Source: Zygnema cylindricum
Lineage: Eukaryota > Streptophyta > Zygnematophyceae > Zygnematales > Zygnemataceae
DNA: 64,000 bases
Assembly: GCA_037447655.1 (NCBI GenBank)
Contig: JBBHKE010003190.1
Coordinates: 551,424-615,423 of the forward strand
Direction: 5' to 3'
Positions 44,768-56,476 of this stretch are shown piece after piece. Position 1 is the stretch's first letter; the number at the start of each line of letters is the position of its first letter. The notes under the pieces are model-generated. The model made no database searches. It saw nothing but the letters and a program-made list of their open reading frames with translations, and was not told where the DNA came from. Made by a program: the position numbers and the translations under genes.

Positions 44768-46678
44768 TTACTCCATGCCAACTAATTTCTTTCCCATTTC
44801 ATAGACTTCCTTTAATGCTGCTTTGGTTAACATATCAGCAGCTTGTTCTTCTGTAGGAACAAACGAAAATTCAACTTCTTTTTCCGCAACCAAATCTCGA
44901 ACAAAATGCCACTGAATTTTAATGTGTTTAGTGCGCTTATGCAAAATAAGATTTTTACTAAGTGCAATGGAAGACATATTATCACTTAATATTTGCATGC
45001 ATTCTTTTTCCACTCCAACCTCCGATAGAAATTCTTTAATCCACACAGCATTCTTCGCAGCATGACACACAGCCATATACTCTGCCTCCGTTGATGAAAG
45101 TGCCACAGTAGGCTGCAAACGGGAATTCCACGAGATCGCTCCTCCTACAAGTAAAAACACATATCCTGACGTAGACCTTCCTGTATCATGGTCTCCTCCA
45201 TTGTCGGCATCACAATATCCATAACAACTCAAGCCCTCACCCTTCCTATAAACAATTCCAAGACTAAGTGTTCCAGCCAAATATCTAAAGATTCTCTTCA
45301 CTGCCCCCCAATGTATTTTTTTCGGATTGCTACAATACCGACTAACCACGCTCACTGCGGCACTGATGTCTGGCCTAGTACCGACACTCAAATACATTAA
45401 GCTTCCGACTGCCTCCCTATACGGGGCATCAACGTCGAGACTTTTAACAAAATTAGAAAGCTTATCACGAGGATCAAGGGGAGTTCCGAGTGGCTTACAA
45501 TCTAAAAATCCAAACCTTTCAAGTACCTCTTTTGCATATTGTTCCTGGCTTAACTTAATATCTCCGTTCCTCCTTCTTTGAATTTGAACTTTCACAATGT
45601 ATTGTGCATCTCCTAAGTTTGTGATTTTAAAATACTTCCGAAATTCAATCTTTAATTCTCCAAGTAAATCCAAGTTGTGAGAGATAGAAATGAAATCATC
45701 TACGTAAACACTGAAAATTACCATGTCCCTACCTTCTCCCCGAATATACACTCCACAATCTGCAGTAAGCCTCCTAAATCCCAAAATTACTAAGACCTTG
45801 TGAAGCTTATGGTTCCATGTTCTTGGTGCCTGCTTCAAACCATACAAAGCTTTCCACAACCTCCATACTTTTCCATTCTTTCCAGGAACTCCTTTTGGAA
45901 TTTTCATATACACCTCCTCTTCTAATTCTCCATTTAAGAAAGCTGTCTCTACATCCATATGTTGGATATGCATTCCCTCCGCCGCCGCCATTGCAATAAT
46001 TGCTCGCAAAGAATCAAACTTAACCACAGGAGCAAAAGTCTCAGAATAATCAATACCCTCCTTCTGCTGAAAGCCTTTACATACTAACCGCGCCTTATAC
46101 TTAAGAATTTCTCCCGAAGCTCCCGTCTTTGTCTTAAAAACCCACTTTGAGTCAATCGCCTTCTTACCAACTGGTAAATCTACCTCTTCAAAACATCCGT
46201 TCGATTTTACAGAATTAAATTCTTTGATAAACGCTGGTTTCCACTTCTCCTCCCATTCGTCCGAGTCTCGAGCCTCTTGGTATGATTGAGGATCCGCCGG
46301 ACGATTTTCTGTAATTGCCTTTCATAAGAGAAAGGATTCCGCTCTTCCTTCTCTGATTTCGGAAATTGCCCTCTGGTAGCTGGTTTGCTTTTTATATGAC
46401 TGTTCAGGTGAAAATCGTTCCGGTGCCTTCCCTTTATTGGATCTTTTACTTCTCCGTACGTCATCTGCAAATTCTTTATCCGAATCACTGTGCTCAATCT
46501 TGTCATCATCCTCCTTCTCTAGGGGTGTCTCTTCTGATGTCACGTTGTCAATGCCTGTGGATGATTCTCTGGTGACCTTGTCTCCTTGTGATTTGGTGCC
46601 GCTAAGCTTAGGTGTCGAAATTTTCTCTAAAGGTTTCTCTACAAATCGCACCTTGTTCTTCGTCCCTACCTCTGACAA
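44768..46678 (-). pseudogene. C1 reverse transcriptase-RNase H
   Basis: A single frame runs from 46678 to the stop at 44768, broken only by TGA at about 46319-46321. Order: charged integrase-RT linker, then KAIDSKWVFKTK and ARLVCKGFQQKEG, HMDVETAFLNGELEE, LYGLKQAPRTW, the catalytic YVDD box (FSVYVDDFISI), GDAQYI and the GTRPDISAAVSVVSRY segment. RNase H shows DADNGGD, STEAEYMAV and LSDNMSSIALSKN, then TKHIKI. The part downstream of the TGA is intact, with a 419-codon open frame from 46027. An apparent frameshift at about 46680 separates it from integrase. Confidence 0.93.
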
Positions 46679-48096
46679 AACTTCGTCATCTTCCTCCTCC
46701 TCTCTAGTGAACTTCTCATAATGACTTTCCTCCTCAAATCTTGAGCTTGTTTGGACTCATTAGCTCCCTTCACCATCCATTCCAAGTTCTCATTAAACTC
46801 CACATTTCTAGACTCTTTAACCCTTCTAGTGACTGGGTTGTAAATTCTATACTGCATTGAGTTCTCACTATATCCCACAAAATATCCTTCCCATGACCGC
46901 GCAGCAAACTTTCCCTCCCGATTTCTTTCCTATATGTATCCCATAGCCTCACATCCCCAAATCCTTAAGTGTTTTACCGTAGGTGTTTGTCCACTCCAAA
47001 GTTCCTCCGGTGTTTTGTTGCCCAAAGCGGAGTTTATTCTCCTGTTCGTTATATGGTTAGCTGCCCTGATTGCTTCTCCCCAAAGATGATGCGTGAGTTT
47101 TGTCGTATGGAGCATGGCGCGTACCATCTCTTGCAATGTCCGATTCTTCCTCTCTGCAATTCCATTCGATTGTGGGGAATAAGGAGCTGTGAACTGGTGC
47201 TTAATCCCCGTCTCTTTACAGAAATCGGCGAAAGCAAGAAATTCACCTCCTCGGTCTGAGCGTACCGCCTTTACCTGCCTCCCACTTTCCCTCTCATCCA
47301 TGACCACAAAGTCTTTAAATGTTTCAAGAGCGTCTGACTTAGCTTTTAAAAGATATACCCATGTCTTTCTGCTGAAATCATCAACTATCACCATAATGTA
47401 CTTATTTGTTCCAATGGTTTCTAGATGTGTGTCCCCACAAAGATCTACATGGACTAGATCTAGAGGGGCATTCACTTTGAATTGAAGATCTTTCACCGGA
47501 TGAGGTTTCCTTTTATGTTTCCCTTTTGTGCATCCCACACATCCAATGACCTTCTCTCCTGTTGCCACATCTAGCCCTGGAACCGCCCCATGACGAATCA
47601 TCTCCTTAATGTTACTCTCTGAAGTATGACACATACGATGGTGCCACAACGTGAGGTCCTCCTTGTTAACTTCTGCCGAATGAAGATGACCCTCTTCATC
47701 TGCCGTCCTATTTTCTGGTTTCCTCCAAATCAGTCTACTTTGCATATTTTCAGTCACAATGCCTTCTGCAAATGGCCCTGTTTTACTACTCAAAATGATT
47801 CTACCTCCTTCCAAGCATGTGGCTTTTCCTCCTTTCTTTTGAAGCTGTGGAACACTTAAGAGATTAATGCACCCCCCTGGATTATAAAGCACATTGTTAA
47901 AGCGTACTCGATTGACTCTAGTTTTCCCTTCCCTATCTTGTGTTGGTAGATCCAACCGTACTATTCCCACTGTATCGATGACCATCATTGAACCATTGGC
48001 CACTATGATGGATTTTGGTATAGTGAGTTTTCTAATGTCACTGAATAGTCTGGATCTGAACACATATGATGTGTGGCACCTGAATCTATGATCCAA
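46679..48096 (-). pseudogene. C1 protease C-terminus and integrase
   Basis: A 388-codon open frame (48096-46930) holds the protease body (NVLYNPGGCINLLSV), the HHCC pre-integrase finger (LWHHRMCHTSESN, CVGCTKGKHKRKPHP) and the integrase core. Catalytic residues are visible: VHVDLCGD (D), RSDRGGEFLAF (D) and NGIAERKNRTL (E). A TAG at 46930-46932 interrupts the same frame; it continues with WEGYFVGYSENSMQYRIYN, the usual integrase C-terminal block. Confidence 0.93.
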
Positions 48097-48461
48097 CTGT
48101 TAAATTTTCCCTTATTCTCCTTGCCTCGTGTGTGAAATAGAATATCCTCATTTTCCTGTGATTCCTCGATGAGTGAAACGAAAAATTCTTGATCCTGTCC
48201 CATTGGCCCATCCCCAACAAAATCCCCTCTACCTGATGAGCTACTTCCACTTCCTCCACTTCCTCCGCCTCTAAACTGTCCCCCTCCGCGATTGTTTCCC
48301 ATGTTTTGATAACAACCGCGACCAGTGTGTCCCCATTTATGACAAACGTTACACTGTTTACTTTTGTCTGGGCATTCAAAAGAGCCATGCCCAATCTCGT
48401 TACAATTGTAACAAGTCATATGAGAGGTATCACGTTGAAATGAGCCTCTCCCTGGTCCCTG
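48003..48461 (-). pseudogene. C1 nucleocapsid zinc knuckles and protease active site
   Basis: The frame is in phase with gag beyond a TAA. It has two CX2CX4HX4C knuckles in tandem (CYNCNEIGHGSFEC and CNVCHKWGHTGRGC), then a Gly/Ser-rich linker. The protease active site IIDSGATHHMC is intact. A one-base frameshift right after CSDPD, near 48050, throws the rest of pol into another frame. Confidence 0.92.
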
Positions 48462-49436
48462 TTACCTGCCTCCTCGTCCACGATGTCCACTTCCTCTTCC
48501 CCTAGATCCCCTAAAGTTGTAAGCTCCTCCGTCATCCTCCTCTTGATGATTCTGGTAGGATGATCCTTTGTTTTCCTCTTTCGGTGTTGCTTTCTCCTTC
48601 TCCGTACTTTTCAAGTGATTGATAGCGTATGCCATTGTTTGTTTCTCTCGCCCCTTGATGACCTCCTTTGCTACCGCAAACTTGCTTCGAAGACTCCTCA
48701 TGAAAATAAACAACCTCTCTTTTTCTGTAGGGAAGTTATTGAGTGAGTTAAGTTGTTCTATGATGACATTAAACCTTTTGACTCCATCATCAATGGACTC
48801 ATTCTCCTTCATTCTAAACCCAATATACTCCTCAAAGAGATAATTTTCATTTGCCTCAAATCCTTTTTCAAACGCATTTTGCAAAGCGGTCCAACAATCA
48901 AAAGCCCTATCATGAGTTAGAAGGTGTTCATGCATAGAACTAGCACAACTTTGTATAAATGCGGTGGAGGCCGCCATATCTTTCTTGTCCCACTTATGTG
49001 CTCCGGCAGGATCCACGGAAGGATCCGGTCGTGTTTTTTCCCCGATAACGATGTCCCAAAGTTTTTTCGGTGTGAATGCTCCTCGAATGTATCTCTTCCA
49101 AATTGCATAATTGGAACCCGTGAAGACAATGGTTTTATTAAACACTTTATAATCATCATCCTCACTCTTCTCCTCTTCCTCATAAAGTTTAGATTTCCCC
49201 TTCTTTTTCTTTATTTTCTTAGAGTTGCGTGAGTCTCCACTTACTCCTCCATCTCCATCATCTTCTTGTGTTTTGAGAAACTCTTGAAAGCGTTCAAATG
49301 TTCCCTCGTCCATCTTCACATTTTCCTCCCCCAATTCGTCATACTCATCATATTGTGTCCGTGTAACTCCTCCTCCACTAACTCCCCCACTAGCTCCTCC
49401 ACTAGGTTCCGCCGGGGATTTCCCTTTCTCCGCCAT
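48462..49436 (-). pseudogene. C1 gag (capsid part)
   Basis: The ATG at 49436 (MAEKGKSP) is 38 bp after the LTR. The N-terminal tail is Ser/Gly and acidic. The UBN2/Copia gag core follows (TGSNYAIWKRYIRGAF, AWDC-like FDCWTALQNAFEKGF, ERLFIFMRSLRSKFA). It ends in an RGRG repeat at a TAA (48462-48464), after which the same frame continues into the zinc knuckles. The stop is probably a point mutation. Confidence 0.92.
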
Positions 49437-49460
49437 ACCGGCAAGTGTTGGCAGCAACCT

Positions 49461-49472
49461 GCTCCGATACCA
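49461..49472 (-). other. Primer-binding site of C1 (iMet 3'-end type)
   Basis: The sense strand reads TGGTATCGGAGC two bases after the LTR. It matches the common plant Copia PBS TGGTATCAGAGC at 11 of 12 bases, unlike the anticodon-arm PBS of families A and B. Confidence 0.88.
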
Positions 49473-49474
49473 AT

Positions 49475-50023
49475 TGAAAGATTATAAACCAAATAAAACA
49501 CACACACGACAATGGTGTTCCTCCAAAAACATTTAATATATTAAGCACAATGCAAATACAACTTCTTTTCTTCTTTCCTTTTACTTCTGATCTTTCTACG
49601 CCTCCTTAACAAGCTACACCTCCAAAAAGATAATACTACCATAAAGTCTCAACCAATATATATAGGTACACGACTAGATACGTGTAAGAGTCAACACGGT
49701 GAAATGAACGACCGACAAGTTTGAATCGACTTGAACAACACGGTACGCGTAACCGCGAACCAACTTGAATCACGCGGTATGACTTGAACTTCCGTGAACC
49801 GAAACTACTAAGAAATTCCACGTCACTTCTATAGTACAATTCAAACATACGTGAAACGAAACAAACATTTCATTTCACGTCACTTCAAATATCCAGCGAC
49901 GAAACTTCTTCGTCGCTGGTACTTCAACTATCCAGCGACGAAACTACTTCGTCGCTGGTCGTCGCTACCTTAGCTACGAGAATGACTCGTAGCTAACAGA
50001 GTTCTTAGTACCAAATCCTAACA
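49475..50023 (-). repeat. 5' LTR of C1
   Basis: 549 bp, nearly identical to the 3' LTR, with the same two CCAGCGACGAA palindromes, both perfect here. Confidence 0.95.
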
Positions 50024-50028
50024 GTCTC

Positions 50029-51590
50029 TTATGCCACAACATATTATCATTGACACCAGCATAGTAAAGTTTGAGTTTTTCATTACTTAAAGCAAGCCTG
50101 AACATCCTTGGCTACCTTTCTCAACAGTGAAGTACACATTTTCCTCAAAGCTAGCTGTAAAAACTCCCTTTTGGTGCTACTTTCAAAACCTTTATCATCT
50201 AATACAGATGTAGAGATAAGGTTTTTGTTTAGCTCCGGAATAAATAATACATTAGAGAATGTAACTATTGAGGTTTTCCCTTCCACTATGACTTTTAGAT
50301 CTACCGATCCTACATAAGTAGTGGTAACTACCCTCCCATCCCTATAGTCAATCTCTACTGTAGGAATCTTTCTCAGCTTAGTGAACACATGCTTATCCTT
50401 GCACATGTGCAGGGAGGCACCTGAATCCACAATCCAGCCCCTTTCACCTTTCATTCCACAGAAAGCACATTTCTGCTTCCGCGCAATTTTGACTTTTGTC
50501 TTTGCCACCAACTCCTCATCCAAAAGATGTCCGTCGTCTTCCTCATCACATTCCTCCTCAAGTACTTATGTGACAAGTGCCTTTTTTTTCCCTCATGGCT
50601 GACCCACGGTCTGCCCCTCTTTTATCCGAAGCTCGGTCAGTTTGGTACGTTCCGCCATGTAATGCCCTAGTTTCTTGTAAAAGTGACAAAGCCCCTTAGG
50701 TCCCATTGTTTCGGACTCATCGGATTGATTTATCTGGTCTTCCCCACCATGACTTCCAAGGGGTTTCCGTGAATCTTTGTTTCTCCAACTTGCTCCAGCC
50801 GCCAGGGCTTGTCCACTCTTAACTCCTCTCCGGATTTCGATTGTATTCTCTCAGACGACGATCATACTAACTACCGAATTCCATATCCACTTGGAGTTTA
50901 GCAGATCCTGTACCCGGTTCACAATGACCTAATACTCATCAGGTAGTTTCATGAGTAAGCAGTGAATCTTTGCCTTCTCGGTTTCTGCTTTTCCGACACT
51001 CTCTAACTCCATGAAGATTATAGCCAGCTCACTGCAGAAATGGAGCATCTTCGCTTTTTGTGAAATTATCCATTGATCTTTTGCTCTCGCAGCTGTTGTT
51101 CTTGAATCTAACCGCTCCGGTACATATGTATAAGCGCATCCCACAGATCGGATGCCCTTTCCACCTACAAATGAGGACCTGCGAGTCCTTGTGTGAGATG
51201 TCGGAGGATAAAGTGCTTTGCCGTCAGGTTGTTGTTGTCTCAGGTATTGATGTCATTCTCCTAATTCCTAGGAATACGAGACATGAAAACAAAACCGGTT
51301 GCTATAGGTGTGGTTTTCTCTTTTTCTTTCCCCTTTTCCATCATGATGCTTTCTCCATCTTGTGAGTCTTCTGATGGCGGTGGATCTGGTTTCCTAGCAA
51401 ATCTGCTTTATCAAAACCCTGGAGGGATATCTAGACCGGATGGACGCTTTACTCGGCCACTCACTATTCCCCATAATCTTTTCTCACATAGGGCTCCTAT
51501 CATCATACTCTCATAGTAGATGAACCGAGTCCCATTAAATATGGGCACCTTAGTGGGTGGGCCCATAACTTGTAACTTTGAGACCTCCAT
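50029..51590 (-). pseudogene. A6 gag and protease (proximal part)
   Basis: Gag starts at the ATG inside the LTR (about 51590) and passes through the PBS. It contains the FNGTRFIYYE-like N-terminal segment and LLMKLPDEY (50929-51144). The zinc knuckle near 50650-50695 has lost its second and third Cys (Tyr and Arg). Frame 50083-50523 holds an intact protease active site WIVDSGASLHMC (Asp at 50425-50427) and YGDGRVV-like strand regions. A frameshift follows near 50180. Protease continues to the C1 insertion point. Confidence 0.85.
51557..51570 (-). other. Primer-binding site of A6
   Basis: The plus strand reads GTGGGCCCATAACT, 13 of 14 bases matching the iMet anticodon arm. Adjacent to the LTR. 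Confidence 0.7.
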
Positions 51591-52568
51591 TGGTACTCAG
51601 AGTAGGCAGCTTACCAGAAGACCGTAGGATAGCCACAATCCCTTGGTCTTTGTATCAGTATTAGTGACACCCTGACAGAATCCACACTGACAAGAATGCA
51701 GCCCTTGGAAGAGCAGACTCCCCTGAGTCTACTACAAAAAGGATTCTTGAATATGCTCCCCTGTGTAATAAATTATCAATGGTCAAAGATGACATTTTAT
51801 ACAGGAGCACTCTGGGAGAGAGGCGGCTACTTCTAATTCTCCTAAGTCCTAAACCCCTCTTGATCCCTCTACTACTGAAGTACAAAGCCAATCTAATCAC
51901 TATACTGTACAGAAAGGTACTTGGCCCGGAGTACTTTATGAACGGCTATTGTACGACATGGCCAAGAAGACGACGCCTGCCATATCCTAGTATCGCCATA
52001 GTATGTCCTGAAGATGCCACTATCCAATGTCATGTTGCCACGTGTCACCTGGTGTGGCTGTGATCGCAAACCGTCAAATCGTCCATTCCGCCATGTCGGC
52101 TTTTCCTCTGCCGTCCGATTGATAACGACCTTAATTCTGGGCCGTTAAAAATACAAGTGGTATTTTTGACGTAACTCTATCTAACTATCTCTATGTGACT
52201 GTGGTTCGTTCGTCAGTTAAATGAACTTTTGTATTTCCACATGGTTAAGTAGCTAATGTACCCTATCTAGTTCAACACAGGTGCTAGGCTACATGGTAAC
52301 GATGCTAGGCTATTTAGATGGAGGGTAGGTATCAGGATCAAATCCTGGGTTCGTCAACCTTTTTGGTAAGTTTACCAAAAGGGCTGCCTTCTGACTCTAG
52401 GAGAAGCATATGCAGCCATGGCTCTAGCTTCCTCTCCAGCCTTTAGTGACTACGGCAAGTATGGGGCCAGAGAGAGAAGTTAGAGGCAGTTTGCCTTTGC
52501 TTTTTCCTTCTCGTTTTAGATCAATTAAGAAACCTAGAAAATACATATGAAAACTTTTAATTTCAGCA
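51571..52568 (-). repeat. 5' LTR of A6 (family A)
   Basis: 998 bp; sense TGCTGAAATTAAAAG (T to C in the usual TGTTG) to AAAGTTACA. It is inserted in the RT gene of A7 after the AADKWE codons. It carries the tRNA-like T-arm fold at 52331-52358. Confidence 0.88.
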
Positions 52569-53463
52569 CTCCCATTTATCAGCCGCCATGATTGAGGCCA
52601 TCTCTTCATTGATGGCCGTCTTCCTCTGATTTCTTTTCTGGCATTTCATTGCCTCTCCATATGTTTGAGGTTCATTGGGGTGAGACAATTTAGTTACCTT
52701 GTTGTTAACTTGTTTCTCTTGAAGTCTTTTGCTGCGTCTTCTCCCTCCCTCAAAGTCTGCGGCCGGAATAGATGGTTCTCGTGGATTCTTTCGAATCACC
52801 AGGGATTTTCCCCTCTCCCTCGATAGATATCCATTTCCACCACGTCTTCCGCTTCAGGTATAGGTGTCACCGGTGTTTCCAAGTCCAAGTCTTTATCCCT
52901 TTGTTTTGAATCTACAAGAATATCATCCGATCCTGCAAGAGTATCATCTTCTTGGAGACCCGGATAGTTAGGAAGATGAAAGTCATCAGAATTGTCTGAC
53001 ACAAATCTGATTCTGAGTGACTTTGAGGATTTGAAGGGATCTACCAACTTCCCTTCGTCTATAGATACTAGGTGCTATACTAAAATTATATCTTCTCTCT
53101 TTAGATCATAAACTCTATACCATTTTACATCCTCATCATATCTCAAGAAGTATCCAGGTTTCCCTTTATGATCTAGTTTCTAGTTAGATTTATCTGTTTT
53201 TAAACTGAAGACTTTACTAACGAAAACCTTTAAGTAAGATAGATCTAGTTTATGGCCGGTCCATCTCTCATATGGAGTTTGGCCTTTCACCACCGAAGTT
53301 AGTAATCTATTTCTCAAATAATTAGCACAATATATAGTTGCGGCCCAGAATCTTTGTCCTATCGTTTTATCTCACTTGTACTCCGAGCACTATCATTGAA
53401 TGTCCTATTCAATCTCTCGGCAACACCTTTGTGTTTCAGGTTATCCAGAGCTTTCTTTGATGT
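52569..53463 (-). pseudogene. A7 integrase C-terminus and RT start (distal part)
   Basis: From right to left: decayed integrase (53100-53463), the acidic linker in frame 52796-53047 (LPNYPGLQEDD), and RT N-terminus in frame 52563-52799 (RKNPREPSIPAADFEGGRR; INEEMASIMAADKWE). It is cut by the A6 LTR at 52568. Confidence 0.85.
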
Positions 53464-54647
53464 TGAAACTCTATGTGCTCCATTGCCCACAGAAATCGCA
53501 GATCCAAAAGAAGCTAATTTAGATAGTGTCGACTCCAAGTTGATATAAACCCAAATGATTGACCCCTTGATAATCAAAAACCCATTATAGCTTCACACGT
53601 GTGAAGTAAGACTTTCTGTGTGCTCAGTTCCACCAGATAATGCAAAGTTAGAATATGAGTTTTGGACACATTCACCCACTTTGACTTTCCCTTAGAAATG
53701 CAGCCACCTTGGCAGGCAAAGACTATGACCGACTACACCTCTGTGTAGCATGGACTCGATTGAGTCTGCAGCAAAAAGAATCAGTGAAAATAGTATAGTA
53801 AATTAATAGTTATGAATGGTCAAAGATGACCTTTTGTACAATAGCTCTCTCGGAGAGAGGCTGCTACCTACTAAATTTTTTAAGTCCTATTCCCTCTCTT
53901 AACCTGTATCTATTGACGTACGGCACCTATGAAATTGTTGTATAGTACAGAAAAGTAAAGGTACCGATGTACTTTATTTACGGCCAAAGTACAACATGGC
54001 CAAAATGTCGACACGTGTCAAATCGGGGTTTGTTCCCGAAATTTCTAGAGTTGCCGCAATCCAATGTTGTCGCGCCACGTGTCACTCAAGGTGACTATGA
54101 TCGTAAAACGCCAAAAGTACTTATTCCGCGATCGCGGCGCCTATCGCGGCCGTCTGATCAAAATCGACTTTAATTCTAACCGTTGAAAATGGGTGCGCGG
54201 TATTTGTTTCGCGGTCGAAACAAATGCGCGGTATCCTTTTCGTAATGTACATAAGACCGTACTATATTTGAACTGTTTCTATGTGCTACGAATCAATTCG
54301 TCTAGTTAAATGAATTGATCTACTTGATAACATTTATATGTTTATCAAACCTAACAGTAATTAGCAGTCGTCCTAGACTAATTGGATAAAGCTACAAGTT
54401 AACAGCTATCTTGACGGACGACAGGTTCCAGGTTCAAATCCTGGGTCCGTCAACTATCTTTTTGGTGAATCTACCCACTCTATTCCATGTCTTCTCTAGA
54501 GGACCTAGGCAGCCATGGCTCTATATCCCTTGTCCAGCCTTTAGTGACTACAACAAGTGTGGGGGTCGGGAGAGGGGAGTTAGAGGCAGACTACCTCTGC
54601 TATTTTCCTATCCTAATACAGACCTAAAAAATACTCAAATATCAACA
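53464..54647 (-). repeat. 3' LTR of A8
   Basis: 1184 bp; sense TGTTGATATTTGAG to TAGAGTTTCA. It contains a box-A-like TAGACTAATTGG (about 54374-54385), a box-B-like GGTTCAAATCC (54431-54441) and a 7-bp helix GACGGAC/GTCCGTC (54413-54419 with 54445-54451) around a T-arm hairpin. All are antisense to the LTR. Confidence 0.92.
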
Positions 54648-54666
54648 CTCCCCTTGTTTTCTTATC
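54648..54666 (-). other. Polypurine tract of A8
   Basis: The sense strand reads AAAACAAGGGGAG directly before TGTTGATATT. It proves that the 53464-54647 copy is a true 3' LTR and that the internal region ends here. Confidence 0.7.
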
Positions 54667-56476
54667 TATTTTCCTTTCAACTCCCACAAACAAATAAACA
54701 AATACCCCCTCCCCCTTTTCTTTTTCTTTTTCCTTTTTCTTTTCCCTTTCATAAAACTTAAGGAAATACTCTCGTATTTAACACTGTGCTTTAGATTAAC
54801 CGAATTAATAATTGCATCACACATTTTATTTAACATCCCACTTTTTATGATTCCGAGAAAAGATTTATCCACCTCATCACTTTTCCATCCACACACAACC
54901 GGATTTCCCTCTTGCAATCCAAACTGCTAGCCCCATCTCCAATCTGCAACATACACCCAGATGCTAACCCTTTTACAAGCACACCTTCATAAATACCATC
55001 ACTTCCTTTAGTGATGTCAAACCCATTACCCCCAAAAAATGAACTTTCCTCACTCTCTCCCATGTATTTCTTTCCACTCTCACTTTCTAAATTTATTCCC
55101 AATATATTTCTCCTCCCCTATACCTTTCATTAAATATTCCTCTTCTCCCCTATCTTTTAGAACCCCTTCTAGTTTTACTTCTCCCCTTTCCTCGGAATCC
55201 GTTGAAGTCTCCTTTTCCGACCAGTTTTCTGTTTCCAAAATATCTATGAAACTGTCCTCAATATTTGAACTCCCTCAAGTATCTCCTCTCTCTTTACTTC
55301 CCTTATGCCTCCAAAAGCACACTGTTGCTTACGTGGAATTTCAGTGTGGTTTTCTCTCTTCCCCATACTACCGATGCGGAGAAGCTCCAACACATCTTCA
55401 TCCTCTTTCTCCTTTTCCCCTTCTTCCTCCTCATCCACATTCCAACTTCTAAGATTTTCCAAACAAGGCATTCCTCTATATAATGACCCGGTTACCTACA
55501 AAAGAAGCAAACCCCTTTTTTCAAAGCTCTCATTTCTTTTCCTCTCCCTCTCTTTCTACCAAAATCTCGTTAAGGTTTACCTTTGTCTTTCTTCCTCTCA
55601 TCACGCTTCCGCTCTTCACCGCCGTTCCTCTCATCACGCTTCCACCAATCACCACCAGCTGTAAAAGCATTCACTCTGTCACTTCCCCTACGAAGCTCCA
55701 AAGTACTTTCCCTCACAAGAATTATCCCCATGGTAAAGCTTCAAGTCTATGAGGAGCCATCCATTGCCTTCATACGACAAATGATGTTTTCGTACTCATC
55801 TGGGAGTTTCATGAGTAGTGTATTAATCTTCCTCTCCTCAGATTGTACATATCTCGCGCTAGCAAGCTCAACATATAGCGCAGCAATATCATTGCAAAAC
55901 TCTATCATGCTACCGCCTTTATAAACATAGGTATCTTTTTCTTGTTTTTTTTATTGCTGCCTCTGAATAGTCACACTCTTATAAATCTGTCTTAGTGTTT
56001 CCCAAATTTCCGAAGACTTGGTTAGATTCAAAAGAGTGATAGCTATGGAGTTAGACACATTTTTAAGTATGAGATGTTTTGCTATAGTGTTTTTTTACTC
56101 CCAAATTTTATTATCATTTTCTTCAGTTTTACTTGTAACCCCTCTAAGTGGAGCTGTGGTAGAGAGCCTAGCTCCCCTCACCATAAGTGTCCCTTTATCC
56201 TTCTCCCCATTTCCCCCTTCCATGGCAATAATTTTCCCTTCACCTTCCGTTGCATCTGAAATATGGTTGGTTTTCTGGGAAGCCTCAGATGATTCTCCAT
56301 AGTAAGCTCCTCCAAAGCAAGGTGGCGAACATCTCACTTGTCCCGAAACAATTCCTCATAAGTGCTTCTCGAAAAGCATTCCCTCCATTGTAAACTCCCA
56401 ATAAGTGAAGTCTGTTCCATCGAACATAGGCACCCTAGATTGTGGACCGATACCCTAAAACTCTTTGTGCTCCATT
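54667..56476 (-). pseudogene. A8 gag with zinc knuckle and charged tail
   Basis: Gag starts in the LTR (ATG near 56476) and shows FDGTDFTYWEFTM and QVRCSPPCFGGAYYGESSEA. It continues with KLPDEYENII (about 55800) and a zinc knuckle CFFCR-stop-PGHYIEEC at about 55465-55515. The tail is Glu/Lys-rich (frame 55471-55244, with EIPRKQQCAFGG as in the autonomous copies just before protease). Then comes a further acidic stretch and the frame 55102-54845. The protease active site that should follow CAFGG is absent. The last 500 bp are not recognised. Confidence 0.75.

Larger units (their letters stand above)
44185..50023 (-). mobile_element. Young full-length family C Copia element C1, TSD GTCTC
   Basis: The 5839-bp element has 549-bp LTRs at 44185-44733 (3') and 49475-50023 (5'). 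The target duplication GTCTC is at 44180-44184 and 50024-50028. It interrupts the pre-integrase region of A6. By eye the LTRs differ at about six positions (near 1%), so it is far younger than its host element. All Copia domains are present in order gag, protease, integrase, RT, RNase H. Three in-frame stops and two frameshifts disable it. Confidence 0.97.

Noticed and set aside
47189-47485. Plus-strand frames within 44.8-49.4 kb
   Set aside because: They are antisense shadows of C1 pol and gag, which carry the recognisable domains.
54367-54452. A genuine tRNA gene
   Set aside because: The 5' segment does not pair with the 3' GTCCGTC strand, there is no proper anticodon arm, and the block recurs in every family A LTR, so I call it tRNA-like only.
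54845-55102. LINE or unrelated host protein (frame with GLASGCMLQIGDG)
   Set aside because: It sits between A8 gag and the A8 polypurine tract on the same strand; similarity to LINE proteins is too weak to claim.
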